Part shown: positions 24,683-33,912 of the stretch, in pieces
Numbering within the stretch: position 1 is the stretch's first letter
Layout of the letters: each line of letters begins with the position of its first letter
NCBI GenBank assembly: GCA_028047635.1
Contig: JAOFXR010000018.1
Span: 1 to 50,346 of the forward strand
Length of the DNA stretch: 50,346 nt
Source of the DNA: Verrucomicrobiales bacterium
GTDB lineage: Bacteria > Verrucomicrobiota > Verrucomicrobiia > Verrucomicrobiales > DEV007
Reading direction: 5' to 3'
Notes under the pieces: model-generated
Seen by the model: the letters and a program-made list of their open reading frames with translations, nothing else
What the model was told of the DNA's origin: nothing
Databases searched by the model: none
Translations under genes and position numbers: made by a program

Positions 24683-25126
24683 GTGTATCCGCGAGGAGGG
24701 CGGCTTGGGCGTGCGATTCGGACCAAGCGGTATCGTATCGTGGAGTGGAAGGTTCCCGGTAGCTCGGCGGACTCAGCTGAGTTCGAACTTTATGATTACG
24801 TGGAAGACCCTCTTGAGACGAAGAATTTGGCAGCTACACAAACAGAGACACTGGCGGACCTTCGAAAAATTCTTGCGACCCATCCGGAGGCAATGCCGCA
24901 GTATCGTATCATCACTCCCGAGCAACGCGCGAAAAAGGAAGCGGCGATTGCGAAACGGGTAGGGGCTTTCAAAAAGCGGGATCAGGATAAAGATGGTCGT
25001 CTCACGAGGGAAGAGTTTTTGATCGGGCAGCCGGACCCGGAGGAAGCGCCGAAGCGGTTTCCGATTTTTGATCGGAATGGCGACGGGACGCTTTCGGAGT
25101 CCGAGTATGTGAACGCTGGAAAGTAG
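24683..25126 (+). pseudogene. 5'-truncated sulfatase C-terminus with EF-hand pair
   Basis: A 147-codon frame that looks like the tail of an iduronate-2-sulfatase-type enzyme. YPRGGRLGRAIRTKRYRIVEW followed by FELYDYVEDPLETKNLA is the usual closing segment of such proteins. After it come two EF-hand loops (DQDKDGRLTREE and DRNGDGTLSESE), the usual calcium-binding addition in PVC sulfatases. The catalytic domain, including the Cys-x-Pro/Ser-x-Arg motif, is absent, so it cannot be an active sulfatase. The ATG at 24683 is where the family's sequence begins, so the break lies within a few bases upstream. Confidence 0.7.
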
Positions 25127-25266
25127 GGATTGAGTCGAGGGGTAGGTTTTTCTGTTAATCTTTTCCGGATTGTGACATTTGTTATTGATGCGTTTTAGCT
25201 CGTTGCCGGTGCGATTTTTTGAATCATCAAAAGGGCGGTGAGCAAAGCAATGCGAAACTGCCCCGT

Positions 25267-27627
25267 ATGACTAATCTTCGAATTCTTTTTTCGCTGCTTT
25301 TCACGATGAGTTTTCATTCAGCTGCCCCGGCCGCTGAGGAGCCACTTCTCAGTGAGGAGGGGCAAAAGAAAAAAGCGGTTCACGATTTTCTCTTCGACAC
25401 TTTTAGTGCGGACCGTAAGACGGTTTATCAGGGAACGAGCCGGACTCGTGGTTTGAAAGAACTTACTATTCTTGAGGCGAAACATGAAATTCGTGACGGC
25501 TCTGAAATTTTGCTCCCCGGGGGAACCGAGCGTATTGCCGTTTTGTTTCGTCACTTCGGATTTCATGGCGAAAACCTCGATCGGATTAAGGAGGTTCGGG
25601 TGTTTCCCTTCTCGCCTGAGAAAATGCCACCTCGCAGTGCTCAGGTGAACGACTTCTACCGGGTGCAGATGCCGACGATTCCGAAGTCGGCTGTCGATCC
25701 GGGACTGGTGAAATTTCGATTTCTGATGAAAGACAAGGAGGCTGTCTGCCGAATCGATGACGTCGTTTTCTATGCGCAAAATGCGATATCGCCGGAGTTC
25801 GATACGATCCCTTATCGGGATCTCGGCTCGGAGTTTCCGCGCGAGCGGGTTGAGATCAATGTTGATACTGCGAATGAGCTCTCGATTGGTGGAAGCGCAG
25901 ATCTGCAGCGCGAACGATGGTTTCGCGTTCATGAAACGCCGGGATCCACGCATGAGTCATTTCAGCGATGGATGGTCGAGCGTGGCTTTCTCCCCGCACG
26001 AGGTTTTCTGAAATTTACTCCGGCCCTGACAAAGCCCTGGAATGGTGAGCCACCACTTACGGAGCGCGAGGACAAGCCGGGTGCAGCTGACCTGACTTTT
26101 TTCGACAAGTATGATTCCGGAAGTCGCCTCCGCACTGCTATCCCTGAGTTGAAGGGGGAGTCGTTTTTGCAATGCTTCAACGATTGGCCGGAGTTCATGT
26201 CGGTTCCACTGAAAGGACGGGGGACACCACTGGAGGAGCGCTTTGATGAAGCCACCGCGCTTGCTGCCGCTTATGTCGCAGATCAGGTCAAGGACGCTGG
26301 TTACACCTCGACCTGGTGGGAGGTGAAGAATGAGAGTAGTGTAAAATCGGAATGGGACCACCACTTCGCGAAGGGCAAGGACGGTTGGGGGCTGCTCTCG
26401 GATTTCCACAACCGCATGGCCGATGCGATTCATGAGAGCACTCCGGAGGTGAAAGTGGGCGGGCCATCCTCGGCCTACATGCAGCTTCAGGTGCAGGATT
26501 TCGGGCTCTATCGGAGCCAGGCTCGCTTCATCGAAGAGACGCGGGGACATCTTGATTTCTTTTCGCATCACTTCTACGAAAATGCAGGGAACCTCGGCGC
26601 TCACGAACGCCGCGGACTCGGCTATTCCAATTACCTGCTCGGTCGCTACGAGGCATCTCTCGACATGTTGCGCGCCCACATGCACAAGGTGGATAATGTG
26701 CTTCCGATACTCATCACTGAAACCGGCTCACTACAAAATGGTCGGGAGCCGGCTGATAACTGGCTTCGGCTCTATGCGTGGAATGCCTACCTGACCAAAT
26801 CGATGCAGCGCCCCGATCAGATCGACCTGTTCATCCCGTTCATTTTCATGCACATGCCGTGGAATCCGAATAGTGGCGATGCCGCTTTTACTCCGAAGCC
26901 CGGGATCGACTGGAACCACAAATGCGACGATTTCGAGCCGACAACGATCGCCCACTTTTTTGATCTTTGGCAGGGATTTGATGGCAAGCGCCTCCCGGTT
27001 TCGTTTGCGCGGGACTGGCTCGATGTGGTTGCAGTCCACGAGGGAATTCAGATTTCACTGGCCGTGACGAATATGGGAGGAAAGCAAATTTTGGTCGACC
27101 TTTCCAAACTGGATAAGCAAGTGGGGGCTTCGAATACCACCCAAACGCGATTGAACTATCAGAAAGGTGAGGTCGTTTTTGAACCCGCTCATTCAGTCGA
27201 TCCTGCAGCGGTTCCAGTGGATGTGAACGAAACGACCGTGATCCGATTTTTGCTTCCGAAACCACTCGATCCTGACGGAATACTGCAGCAGGCTCGTTCC
27301 TATGCTGCGGAGACTGCCGTTGCAAGTGAGGGGCAGTCACTGCTGTTTCATATCGACACACACGGGAACAAGCAACTCAAGTCGGCGAGGCTCCTCGTGG
27401 GTATTCACCGTGTAGGCGGTCTCACTGATCCACTTGAGGTCAGCGTGAATGGAACACCGATAGCCATCGACACTGGCGATGCCGATGAGTTCAGCGAATT
27501 CTTTGCTCCTCTCGATGCTGATATTCCGGTATCGCTTCTTCGCGATAGCAATCAGGTCGTGGTGAAGGCTCAAAGCGGTTCTACTGTCACCTCGGTGCAA
27601 ATTGTCACGTCCGGGATTGTTGAGTAG
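25267..27627 (+). CDS. GH86-type glycoside hydrolase (beta-agarase/porphyranase-like)
   Basis: A 786-residue protein from the ATG at 25267 (MTNLRILFSLLFTMSFHSAAPAAEE is the signal peptide); an upstream start would only lengthen the leader. After an N-terminal beta region (~30-190) comes a TIM barrel. It has STWWEVKNESSVKSEWDHHF (acid/base Glu in the WEVKNE segment), HLDFFSHHFYENAGNL, and ILITETGSLQNG (candidate nucleophile Glu). Beyond ~560 are two beta-sandwich-like parts, one ending near VTSVQIVTSG. GH86 enzymes cut agarose or porphyran, both red-algal polymers. With the sulfatases around it, a polysaccharide-degradation locus is a sound inference; assignment to agarase rather than porphyranase is not. 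Confidence 0.78.
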   Translation: MTNLRILFSLLFTMSFHSAAPAAEEPLLSEEGQKKKAVHDFLFDTFSADRKTVYQGTSRTRGLKELTILEAKHEIRDGSEILLPGGTERIAVLFRHFGFHGENLDRIKEVRVFPFSPEKMPPRSAQVNDFYRVQMPTIPKSAVDPGLVKFRFLMKDKEAVCRIDDVVFYAQNAISPEFDTIPYRDLGSEFPRERVEINVDTANELSIGGSADLQRERWFRVHETPGSTHESFQRWMVERGFLPARGFLKFTPALTKPWNGEPPLTEREDKPGAADLTFFDKYDSGSRLRTAIPELKGESFLQCFNDWPEFMSVPLKGRGTPLEERFDEATALAAAYVADQVKDAGYTSTWWEVKNESSVKSEWDHHFAKGKDGWGLLSDFHNRMADAIHESTPEVKVGGPSSAYMQLQVQDFGLYRSQARFIEETRGHLDFFSHHFYENAGNLGAHERRGLGYSNYLLGRYEASLDMLRAHMHKVDNVLPILITETGSLQNGREPADNWLRLYAWNAYLTKSMQRPDQIDLFIPFIFMHMPWNPNSGDAAFTPKPGIDWNHKCDDFEPTTIAHFFDLWQGFDGKRLPVSFARDWLDVVAVHEGIQISLAVTNMGGKQILVDLSKLDKQVGASNTTQTRLNYQKGEVVFEPAHSVDPAAVPVDVNETTVIRFLLPKPLDPDGILQQARSYAAETAVASEGQSLLFHIDTHGNKQLKSARLLVGIHRVGGLTDPLEVSVNGTPIAIDTGDADEFSEFFAPLDADIPVSLLRDSNQVVVKAQSGSTVTSVQIVTSGIVE

Positions 27628-27701
27628 TTCTTGCTTCACCTGTCGCTGATCTTCCCTTAGTGTTCACCTCGAATACTTATTTTGCCTCCAATTTTTCTTT
27701 C

Positions 27702-28862
27702 ATGAATTCTCCTAAATTCCACTTCGCGAATCCGCTCTGGTCATGTCTCACTGCTCTGTTGCTCGTCGTATTTTCGAGCGAAGTTCTCGCGGCCGAACCT
27801 CTCGTCTTTGAAGGTGGTGACGGCCCGGGTAAGGGGAAGCACATTGTACTGATTGCGAATGATCATGAATATCGGTCCGAGGAGGTTTGCCCTATGATCG
27901 CAAAGGTCCTCGCAAAACATCATGGGTTTCGCTGCACGGTATTATTTGGGATCGACGAGGACGGGTTTATTCACGCGGGGGATGCTCCAATCCCCGGCTT
28001 GGAAGCACTCAAAAACGCCGACTTATTGGTTTTTGCGGCCCGCTTCATGAATCTTCCGGATGATCAGGTAGATATGCTAGTCGACTACTTCGAGCGCGGT
28101 GGCCCCGTTGTCGGTATTCGTACCTCGACCCATTGCTTCAACGGACAAAAAGGGAAATGGAGTAAGCTGAATTTTAACTACGGGGAAGAAGATTACCGAG
28201 GGGGACTCGGTGAGCAGATTTTCGGGAATACCTGGAATAAGGAGCGTGGTCAAAGTCACTATGGAAGTAATCACGAGATGGGATCTCGTATTTCCGCGGT
28301 ATCCGGTGCCGAGAATCATCCCATTCTTACGGGAGTGGGGCGTATCCATGCTTTTTCTGGCGCCTATAAATCGCAGCCTCCCTCTGATGCGACGCCGTTG
28401 CTGGAAGTGCAGGTTCTGAATACCTTCGGACCGAGTGACGATCTCAACAAAGATCGCGCGGTGGTCAACGCAGGATGGACTCGCGATTCCTACACGGCTC
28501 CTTCGGGAGAGAAGAAGAACGCGCGCACTGTTTACACTTCTTTTGGTGCATCGGAAGATTTTCTCGATAAAAATGCACGACGTTTTCTCGTTAACGCCTG
28601 CCTCTGGGCTGGCGGACTTGAAGATAAAATCACTGCCGATCTTGACGTGAATTTGGTCGGCAAGTTTGATCCTTCACCTTATAGCTCGAAGGCTTTCTTT
28701 CGCGTCGGCGTGAAGCCATCTGATCTTGCTGGCTGGGATACGCAGGTTATGCCAGCGGCGGCAAAGTTCGGGGGCGTCGACGAGCCAGCCAAAGGAATGG
28801 CTTCTCGTATTGAACGTGTCCTCGAGAGTCGTCCAGAGCTGGCGGCTCGCTTGAAGGAATAA
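27702..28862 (+). CDS. Secreted ThuA-like domain protein
   Basis: A 386-residue protein from the ATG at 27702 (MNSPKFHFANPLWSCLTALLLVVFSSEVLAAEP has the signal peptide), chosen over an upstream GTG. The ThuA fold (~30-300) shows HIVLIANDHEYRSEE (first strand and loop), LLVFAARFMNLPDDQ, GGPVVGIRTSTHCFNG (nucleophile-elbow-like segment, with a Cys near the usual position) and KNARTVYTSFGASEDFLDKNARRFLVNACLWA at the end. ThuA-like proteins are class I amidotransferase-like folds of unclear activity, often near sugar-metabolism genes in PVC bacteria. It is 74 bp downstream of the GH86 gene on the same strand and may share its transcript. Confidence 0.83.
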   Translation: MNSPKFHFANPLWSCLTALLLVVFSSEVLAAEPLVFEGGDGPGKGKHIVLIANDHEYRSEEVCPMIAKVLAKHHGFRCTVLFGIDEDGFIHAGDAPIPGLEALKNADLLVFAARFMNLPDDQVDMLVDYFERGGPVVGIRTSTHCFNGQKGKWSKLNFNYGEEDYRGGLGEQIFGNTWNKERGQSHYGSNHEMGSRISAVSGAENHPILTGVGRIHAFSGAYKSQPPSDATPLLEVQVLNTFGPSDDLNKDRAVVNAGWTRDSYTAPSGEKKNARTVYTSFGASEDFLDKNARRFLVNACLWAGGLEDKITADLDVNLVGKFDPSPYSSKAFFRVGVKPSDLAGWDTQVMPAAAKFGGVDEPAKGMASRIERVLESRPELAARLKE

Positions 28863-28868
28863 GCAGCC

Positions 28869-29159
28869 TTAACTCACTGGTGTCATCTCGTTGAGCGTGA
28901 ACCCCTCAACGGCACCATCGGTCGCGGCCTGGTAGTCTTTGATGTGTTGGCCTTCCATGTGGACCTGCCAGAGCGCATAAGACTCCCAGTTCTCGTAGAA
29001 CATGAAATGCGCAGGATTCTCGTTGTCCTGGTGAAGATCGTAGTTGATACAGCCTTCCTCCGCGAGCGTAGGCTCGATGAGCTTGATCAACTCGGATTTC
29101 ACAAGCGTAATCTGATCGGGCTTGGCGTGGATATGGGCGACGATGGTGAGTATTGACAT
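28869..29159 (-). CDS. Antibiotic-biosynthesis-monooxygenase (ABM) family protein
   Basis: A 96-residue dimeric alpha-beta barrel of the ABM/YgiN group: LTIVAHIHAKPDQ, EGCINYDLHQDNENPAHFMFYENWES and AATDGAVEGFTLNEM give the usual two-strand, helix, two-strand order. Known members oxidise quinol-like substrates or act as small electron-transfer monooxygenases without a cofactor. The protein is complete and its start ATG is at 29159. It converges on the ThuA-like gene with six bases between stops. Confidence 0.9.
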   Translation of the reverse strand: MSILTIVAHIHAKPDQITLVKSELIKLIEPTLAEEGCINYDLHQDNENPAHFMFYENWESYALWQVHMEGQHIKDYQAATDGAVEGFTLNEMTPVS

Positions 29160-29213
29160 GATTGGTTTTGATTGGGTGGTTCCTGAAGACTGAGCCGGTC
29201 TCTTAGACCCTGC

Positions 29214-29226
29214 CTGACACTGTCAG
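29214..29226. promoter_or_regulatory. 13-bp palindrome CTGACA-C-TGTCAG upstream of the Mo-enzyme operon
   Basis: A perfect 6-bp dyad with one-base centre lies in the 222-base divergent region between the ABM gene and the FeS-subunit gene. It may be an operator for either direction. No promoter boxes are clear. Confidence 0.35.
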
Positions 29227-29381
29227 TTTACCGATGGCTCTTCCGGGTTCAAGACGGCGCTGACCTTCGAGAATGAATAGACATTGGCCACTACGAAAAA
29301 AAGCGCGTGGTTTGAGTTGGCTTGGCCTATTTGAGTATCAAAAAATATTGTCTTACTATTTTAATCCGAATACCCTGACAT

Positions 29382-30062
29382 ATGGCAAAATCTGAAATCC
29401 CATGGGAAAACGTAGGCCCTGAGTTTAAAGTGAAGCGGGGAAAGGTCGGGATGATGCTCGACTTGAATCGCTGTGTAGGGTGTCACTCATGCAGTGTTAG
29501 CTGCAAAACTGAGCACGAGGTTCCTCTTGGCGTGTTTCGGATGAGAGTCCGTTATTTGGAGCGTCCTCAGAAGAAGACGCTCGCTTTTGCACCGATGCTC
29601 TGCATGCACTGTGAAGACGCTCCCTGCCTCAAGGCCTGCCCCAGTAAAGCAATCAAGCGCCTCGAAGATGGTCGGGTCATCGTGGAGGAATCAAAATGTG
29701 ACCTCGAGAAAGAATGTGTTTCGGCTTGCCCTTACGGAGCCATTTTTATCAACGAGGAAAAAGAAGTCGCTGAGAAATGTGATTTTTGTCATCACCGAAC
29801 CGAAGTCGGACTCGAGCCTGCCTGCGTCGCGACTTGTCCGTCTGGTGCGTTGCAATTTGGTGACCTTGAAAACCCCGAAGATCCACTCGTCAAATCGATT
29901 GAGAGCACTTCCGCAGTGCCGTGGAAAGAGGATGCCGAGACCAAGCCGACCGTTTTTTATGCTGGGCATGAGAAGTGGATGGAGTCCATGGCAAACACGG
30001 GCGTTCAGCTCGATCCGGAGGATGCTGATATCACCTACGAACAAAACAATTTGAAGAAATAA
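29382..30062 (+). CDS. Four-cluster FeS subunit of a DMSO-reductase-family enzyme
   Basis: A 226-residue electron-transfer protein with four cysteine groups: C31-C34-C37-C41 (CVGCHSCSVSC), C74-C77-C82-C86, C106-E109-C112-C116 (CDLEKECVSAC) and C133-C136-C148-C152. The third motif has Glu in place of the second Cys, so it probably binds a three-iron or differently ligated cluster. This kind of subunit passes electrons between the catalytic subunit and a quinone-side partner. It has no Tat signal of its own and would be carried with the catalytic subunit, which starts five bases downstream. The window has no membrane-anchor (NrfD/DmsC-like) gene in the operon. Confidence 0.92.
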   Translation: MAKSEIPWENVGPEFKVKRGKVGMMLDLNRCVGCHSCSVSCKTEHEVPLGVFRMRVRYLERPQKKTLAFAPMLCMHCEDAPCLKACPSKAIKRLEDGRVIVEESKCDLEKECVSACPYGAIFINEEKEVAEKCDFCHHRTEVGLEPACVATCPSGALQFGDLENPEDPLVKSIESTSAVPWKEDAETKPTVFYAGHEKWMESMANTGVQLDPEDADITYEQNNLKK

Positions 30063-30066
30063 CGGC

Positions 30067-32757
30067 ATGACTAAGGATAAATTTTCTAGAAGGGACCTCA
30101 TCAAACTTGGTTCCGGTATTGTCGCTGGTGGATTGCTTTCGCCGGCAACGCAGATTCTGACGGCTGCCGATAAGGGCAGCGCTGTTGATATAGCCAACTT
30201 GATCCAGGGCAAGATTGACTACACCAAAGCAAAGGCCACTCCCACGATCTGCTTCGGTTGCACCACCTCCTGTGGCGTGATTGGCTGGGTTCAGGATGGT
30301 CGCGTTCGGAAAATGGAGGGAAATCCTCTCGATCCGAATTCCAAAGGGAATAGTTGCGCGAAAGCACAAGGGGTCATTTCTGCGACCTACTATCCAGAGC
30401 GTTTGCTGTATCCTTTGAAGCGCGTTGGCGAGCGAGGCGGCGGAAAATGGAAACGTATTTCCTGGGAAGAGGCACTCACAGAGATCGCTGATAAAATGCG
30501 CCCATTGCAGGAAAATAACGTTCCTGAGGAGTTTGTTTTTCACTACGGCCGCGACAAGACCAAGGGCTACACCAAGCAATTTACGAATGCATTCGGGACT
30601 CCTCACCGTCTCAATCGACGGTCGATTTGTTCTTCGAATCGTCGTGCTCCGCTGATGAGCTACTACGGTAGGGAATTCGAATGGGAAACTCAGGATTTCG
30701 AGAACACGAAGTATATCGTCAATTTTGGAGGGAATCCAATGGAAGCCTATCAGGGCGGTCTCTTCATGATGCACCGGATTCGGCATGCTCAGGCAGAGAA
30801 CGATGCTAAAATGGTCACCTTTGAAGTTCGGCCGTCAGCGACTGCTTCGGTGTCGGAAGAATATCATCCTGTGATGCCGGGAACCGATGGTGCGATCGCG
30901 ATGGCGATGCTTCATGTGATTCTCGAAGAGGGATTGGAGAGCAAAGAATTCTGGGAGCGCTGGTCGAATTATCCGCTTGAGGACCTGCGCGAGCACGTTG
31001 CCTCGAACACGCCCGAATGGGCTGCAGAGATCACCAGTGTTCCTGCCGATGACATCAGGCGTATCGCGATCGAGTTTGCGAAAGCGGCTCCGCATTGCAC
31101 GACGATGTCGAACCGTGGTTCAGCGAAACACTACAACGGCGTTCAGGCGGACCGAGCCATTCGTATGCTCGATGTCCTCGTTGGGAATGTTGGTAAGCCC
31201 GGCGGTTTTTGTCTTTCCTCTCTGCGTGGATGGTCCAACCGCTACGGACAGGACGGCCTTCCGAAGCTTTCGATGCCCGGACCCAAGCCGAGTGATCCCC
31301 AACCCTGGGGAATCGGTGAAGGTTTCAACGAGGAAGCATTTAAGAAGCTTCCTGATTTTGTGCAGGAGAGGGTGAATGCCTTCCCTGACAAGTGGAGAAA
31401 CAGTTACTTCGGTGAGCTGGCTACTCCCAGCGAATACCCGCTCGCCTGGCATTGGTATCAGATGCGTGTCGGCCAGCTCGTTTATCCTTACATCAAAGAA
31501 GGGCGTCAAAAAGTGAGCGTCTATATGTCATTCACGCTTGGAGCAGCCTACGGATACCCTGAGGCCAATGCGGCTCGGGAAGTGTTGCTTGATGAAAAGC
31601 TGATTCCTTATCACATCGCGATCGACATCGGATACGGTGAGCAAACCGCGCTAGCCGATATCATTTTGCCGGAGGCTACTGCGCTTGAGCGTTGGGACCA
31701 CCACTCGACGAATAACTACGGATTGATTCCTTACACAGGCGTTCGTCAGCCACTCGTGAAACCGGCTGGAGAAACCAAATCCGTGCAGATAATTCTTCGC
31801 GATCTTGCACGTAAAATCGGAGGCGGAATGGAGCAATATTTCGTTCAAATGGAGGACATGGAGGCCTTTTACAAGGAGTGGTATAAAAATCTTCCCGTGG
31901 ATTGGGAGACCTTTAAGAAGCGTGGTATTTGGCAGGACGAAACTCGAGCCAAAGATTACGAACTCTATGAGAAGCCACTCACCGAAGCAGAGCTTGAGGG
32001 TTCTGAGGTCGTAGAGGGTGAAATTATCGAGAAGGAAGGAAAAGCAATCGGCGTCATGCAAAATGGCAAAGCCGTCATTGGTTTCGAAACTCCGTCGCGA
32101 AAGATTCAGGTATACGATGAGATTTGGCCGATCGCTGCGAAAGCAGTGGGACTTCCCATGGACGACGTGAACGCGAGTCCCATTGCGATCTACGACACGG
32201 TTCCTGAGCACCGGGATCTGCCTGAGGATCGCTACATTTTTTCGACGTTTAAATGGAATGTTCACACGCAGGGCCGATCCGGGCATTGGAAATACAATGC
32301 CGAGATCATTCACACGAATCCCGTCTTCATGCATCCGGATACCGGAAAAGCACTCGGCGTTTCAGAAGGGGACTCCGTAAAAATTTCGGTCTTTCGTCCG
32401 ACAGGTCAAACCTATCGCTCCGGTGAGGAAGGTGTCATGAATAGTTTCGAGAACCATGTTCGGTTTTTGAAAGGAATGCACCCACGAGTTGTGATGTGTT
32501 CGCACCACGTCGGTCACTGGGAACATGGTGCGGTTGGTCGGAGCGAGGACACAAGCTCAGGCCCGGTCGAAGGCATCGCGAAAGGCGGTGAACTTCCGGT
32601 CGATAGAGACATTCCCAAGAAGATTTGGTGGGCGAAGAAGAATGGTGGCATCGGAGGCGGTGTTCACATCAACGACGCATTGCCCATCAACCCCTGTCCG
32701 CTCACCGGTGGGCAGAACTGGTATGACAATGTTTGTAGTGTTGAGAAAGTGTCTTAG
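30067..32757 (+). CDS. Molybdopterin oxidoreductase, DMSO-reductase family, Tat-exported
   Basis: An 896-residue catalytic subunit with a Tat leader (MTKDKFSRRDLIKLGSG, twin Arg in SRRDL). An N-terminal [4Fe-4S] site follows (CFGCTTSCGVIG and, later, NSCAKAQG). The middle part has NRRSICSSNRRAPLM, in which the Cys may be the Mo ligand (cysteine-ligated as in PsrA/PhsA/TtrA-type enzymes). The end (~740-890) is the molybdopterin-dinucleotide-binding domain with KWNVHTQGRSGHWKYN and TGGQNWYDN. It probably acts in the periplasm on a sulfur, selenium or arsenic oxyanion, or another anaerobic electron acceptor; the substrate cannot be assigned. It forms an operon with the FeS and TorD-like genes. 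Confidence 0.92.
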   Translation: MTKDKFSRRDLIKLGSGIVAGGLLSPATQILTAADKGSAVDIANLIQGKIDYTKAKATPTICFGCTTSCGVIGWVQDGRVRKMEGNPLDPNSKGNSCAKAQGVISATYYPERLLYPLKRVGERGGGKWKRISWEEALTEIADKMRPLQENNVPEEFVFHYGRDKTKGYTKQFTNAFGTPHRLNRRSICSSNRRAPLMSYYGREFEWETQDFENTKYIVNFGGNPMEAYQGGLFMMHRIRHAQAENDAKMVTFEVRPSATASVSEEYHPVMPGTDGAIAMAMLHVILEEGLESKEFWERWSNYPLEDLREHVASNTPEWAAEITSVPADDIRRIAIEFAKAAPHCTTMSNRGSAKHYNGVQADRAIRMLDVLVGNVGKPGGFCLSSLRGWSNRYGQDGLPKLSMPGPKPSDPQPWGIGEGFNEEAFKKLPDFVQERVNAFPDKWRNSYFGELATPSEYPLAWHWYQMRVGQLVYPYIKEGRQKVSVYMSFTLGAAYGYPEANAAREVLLDEKLIPYHIAIDIGYGEQTALADIILPEATALERWDHHSTNNYGLIPYTGVRQPLVKPAGETKSVQIILRDLARKIGGGMEQYFVQMEDMEAFYKEWYKNLPVDWETFKKRGIWQDETRAKDYELYEKPLTEAELEGSEVVEGEIIEKEGKAIGVMQNGKAVIGFETPSRKIQVYDEIWPIAAKAVGLPMDDVNASPIAIYDTVPEHRDLPEDRYIFSTFKWNVHTQGRSGHWKYNAEIIHTNPVFMHPDTGKALGVSEGDSVKISVFRPTGQTYRSGEEGVMNSFENHVRFLKGMHPRVVMCSHHVGHWEHGAVGRSEDTSSGPVEGIAKGGELPVDRDIPKKIWWAKKNGGIGGGVHINDALPINPCPLTGGQNWYDNVCSVEKVS

Positions 32758-32786
32758 TGCACCGCTAAGCAAGACGACACCATTTG

Positions 32787-33335
32787 ATGAATACCACGAG
32801 CGAGGAAACCGGGGCAATTGTTGGGCTCTATCAGCTTTTTGCGCATCTTCTGAGTGAGGAGGTCAATCCGAAGTTGCGTGAGGTTCTCATCCAACCGGAG
32901 GTTCTCGCGGTGCTAGTCAAAGCGGAGCCTGCGGTGGAAGATTACCTCCTTCAGGACTGGGGCGATTCGGAATACGAAGCTGCCGCCGTCGATTTTTGCG
33001 ACACGTTTATCCTGCCCGACAGTGCGATTGCACCGCGGGCCGTCGCCTGGCTAGGAGAAGAAGACTTTGCTTCGGCTGAGGGAATTCACTCCGTCGTTGA
33101 GGCATTCATCGAACAGGGGAGCATCAAGGTGCCTGCCAATTTTGAGCAGCTCCCGCCGGATCATGCGTCGTTGCTTTTTTTCATGGCCGCAACGCTCCGA
33201 CAACTCGACTCGAAGCAGGTCGCCGATTTTGAGCAAGCGACCCTGGGAAGTTGGATTCACCCCTTCGGGCGCGCTCTTCAGGCCAACAGCAATCCTCTTT
33301 ATCGGGCTCTGGGTGTGTTGATCGAGGCTGCCTGA
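32787..33335 (+). CDS. TorD/DmsD-like chaperone
   Basis: A 182-residue all-helical protein from the ATG at 32787 (a TTG three bases earlier is the alternative). The family's features are LPPDHASLLFFMAATLRQL, the conserved P-x-D-H motif of TorD chaperones, and a closing helix (GSWIHPFGRALQANSNPLYRALG). It helps load molybdenum cofactor and holds the Tat leader of its partner until folding is complete. The gene is 29 bp after the catalytic subunit's stop on the same strand, so its partner is clear. Confidence 0.85.
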   Translation: MNTTSEETGAIVGLYQLFAHLLSEEVNPKLREVLIQPEVLAVLVKAEPAVEDYLLQDWGDSEYEAAAVDFCDTFILPDSAIAPRAVAWLGEEDFASAEGIHSVVEAFIEQGSIKVPANFEQLPPDHASLLFFMAATLRQLDSKQVADFEQATLGSWIHPFGRALQANSNPLYRALGVLIEAA

Positions 33336-33498
33336 ATTCGGGCTGATTATTTGAATTTACCCGGGTGAGCGGTGGACTTGATAGGGTTGGATCATTGATT
33401 TAACAGGGGTGAGTCTGTCTTTTTCTGTTATCGCAAAGTCAGGGCTTGATGAAATCTTTGTGGTGCTCCACGATCTCATACCATTGACCGTCAAAAAT

Positions 33499-33829
33499 AT
33501 GGAACTGGGGAGGACTGAATTTTCGTTGAATTTAAAAAAGTCTCGCTAAATCGTGCGCGTTTTACAGGGCTCTTGGATTTGAGACGGTCGAAGGCGCCGA
33601 AGCGGAAGGTTGGCTTGTCCTTGAGAAATCAGGACTTAGCATTGGATTGTATCAAGGGCATATTCCTGAAAATGCGCTCACCTTTTTCGGTGGTGACGTC
33701 GCAGCGATTGCGAAACATCTTAAAGAGGGAGGACATGAGATGAACTCGGGGCCGGAGAAAGAGGAGGATGGCTCGATTGGAGCGACGGTAAAAGATCCGG
33801 ATGGAAATTTGATCTACTTTAATTCGTAA
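33499..33829 (+). pseudogene. VOC (glyoxalase/bleomycin-resistance) gene with one-base frameshift
   Basis: The N-terminus MELGRTEFSLNLK is read from 33499. After a run of six A's (33534-33539) the frame changes to KSLAKSCAFYRALGFETVEG and continues to the stop at 33829 (DPDGNLIYFNS). Joined with one A fewer, it forms a normal ~110-residue VOC-fold protein: FYRALGFE, LGLSIG-type strand, KEEDGSIGATVKDPDGN. VOC proteins bind metal and small molecules. The frameshift is either real, making a pseudogene, or a homopolymer sequencing error. The rest of 33336-33912 holds nothing else I can support. Confidence 0.7.
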
Positions 33830-33912
33830 CTCGTTGCCGCGGTTGGAAGCGGGTTTTCTTTTTATGGATTTGGCTCTTGCAGGGAGTTCAGGATTCAACC
33901 TACGCTCTCGGC

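Noticed and set aside
33534-33545. A-AAA-AAG heptamer in the VOC gene as a programmed -1 frameshift site
   Set aside because: The heptamer is in the right phase, but a -1 shift leads to a non-VOC frame; the needed change is +1, so the programmed mechanism does not restore the protein.
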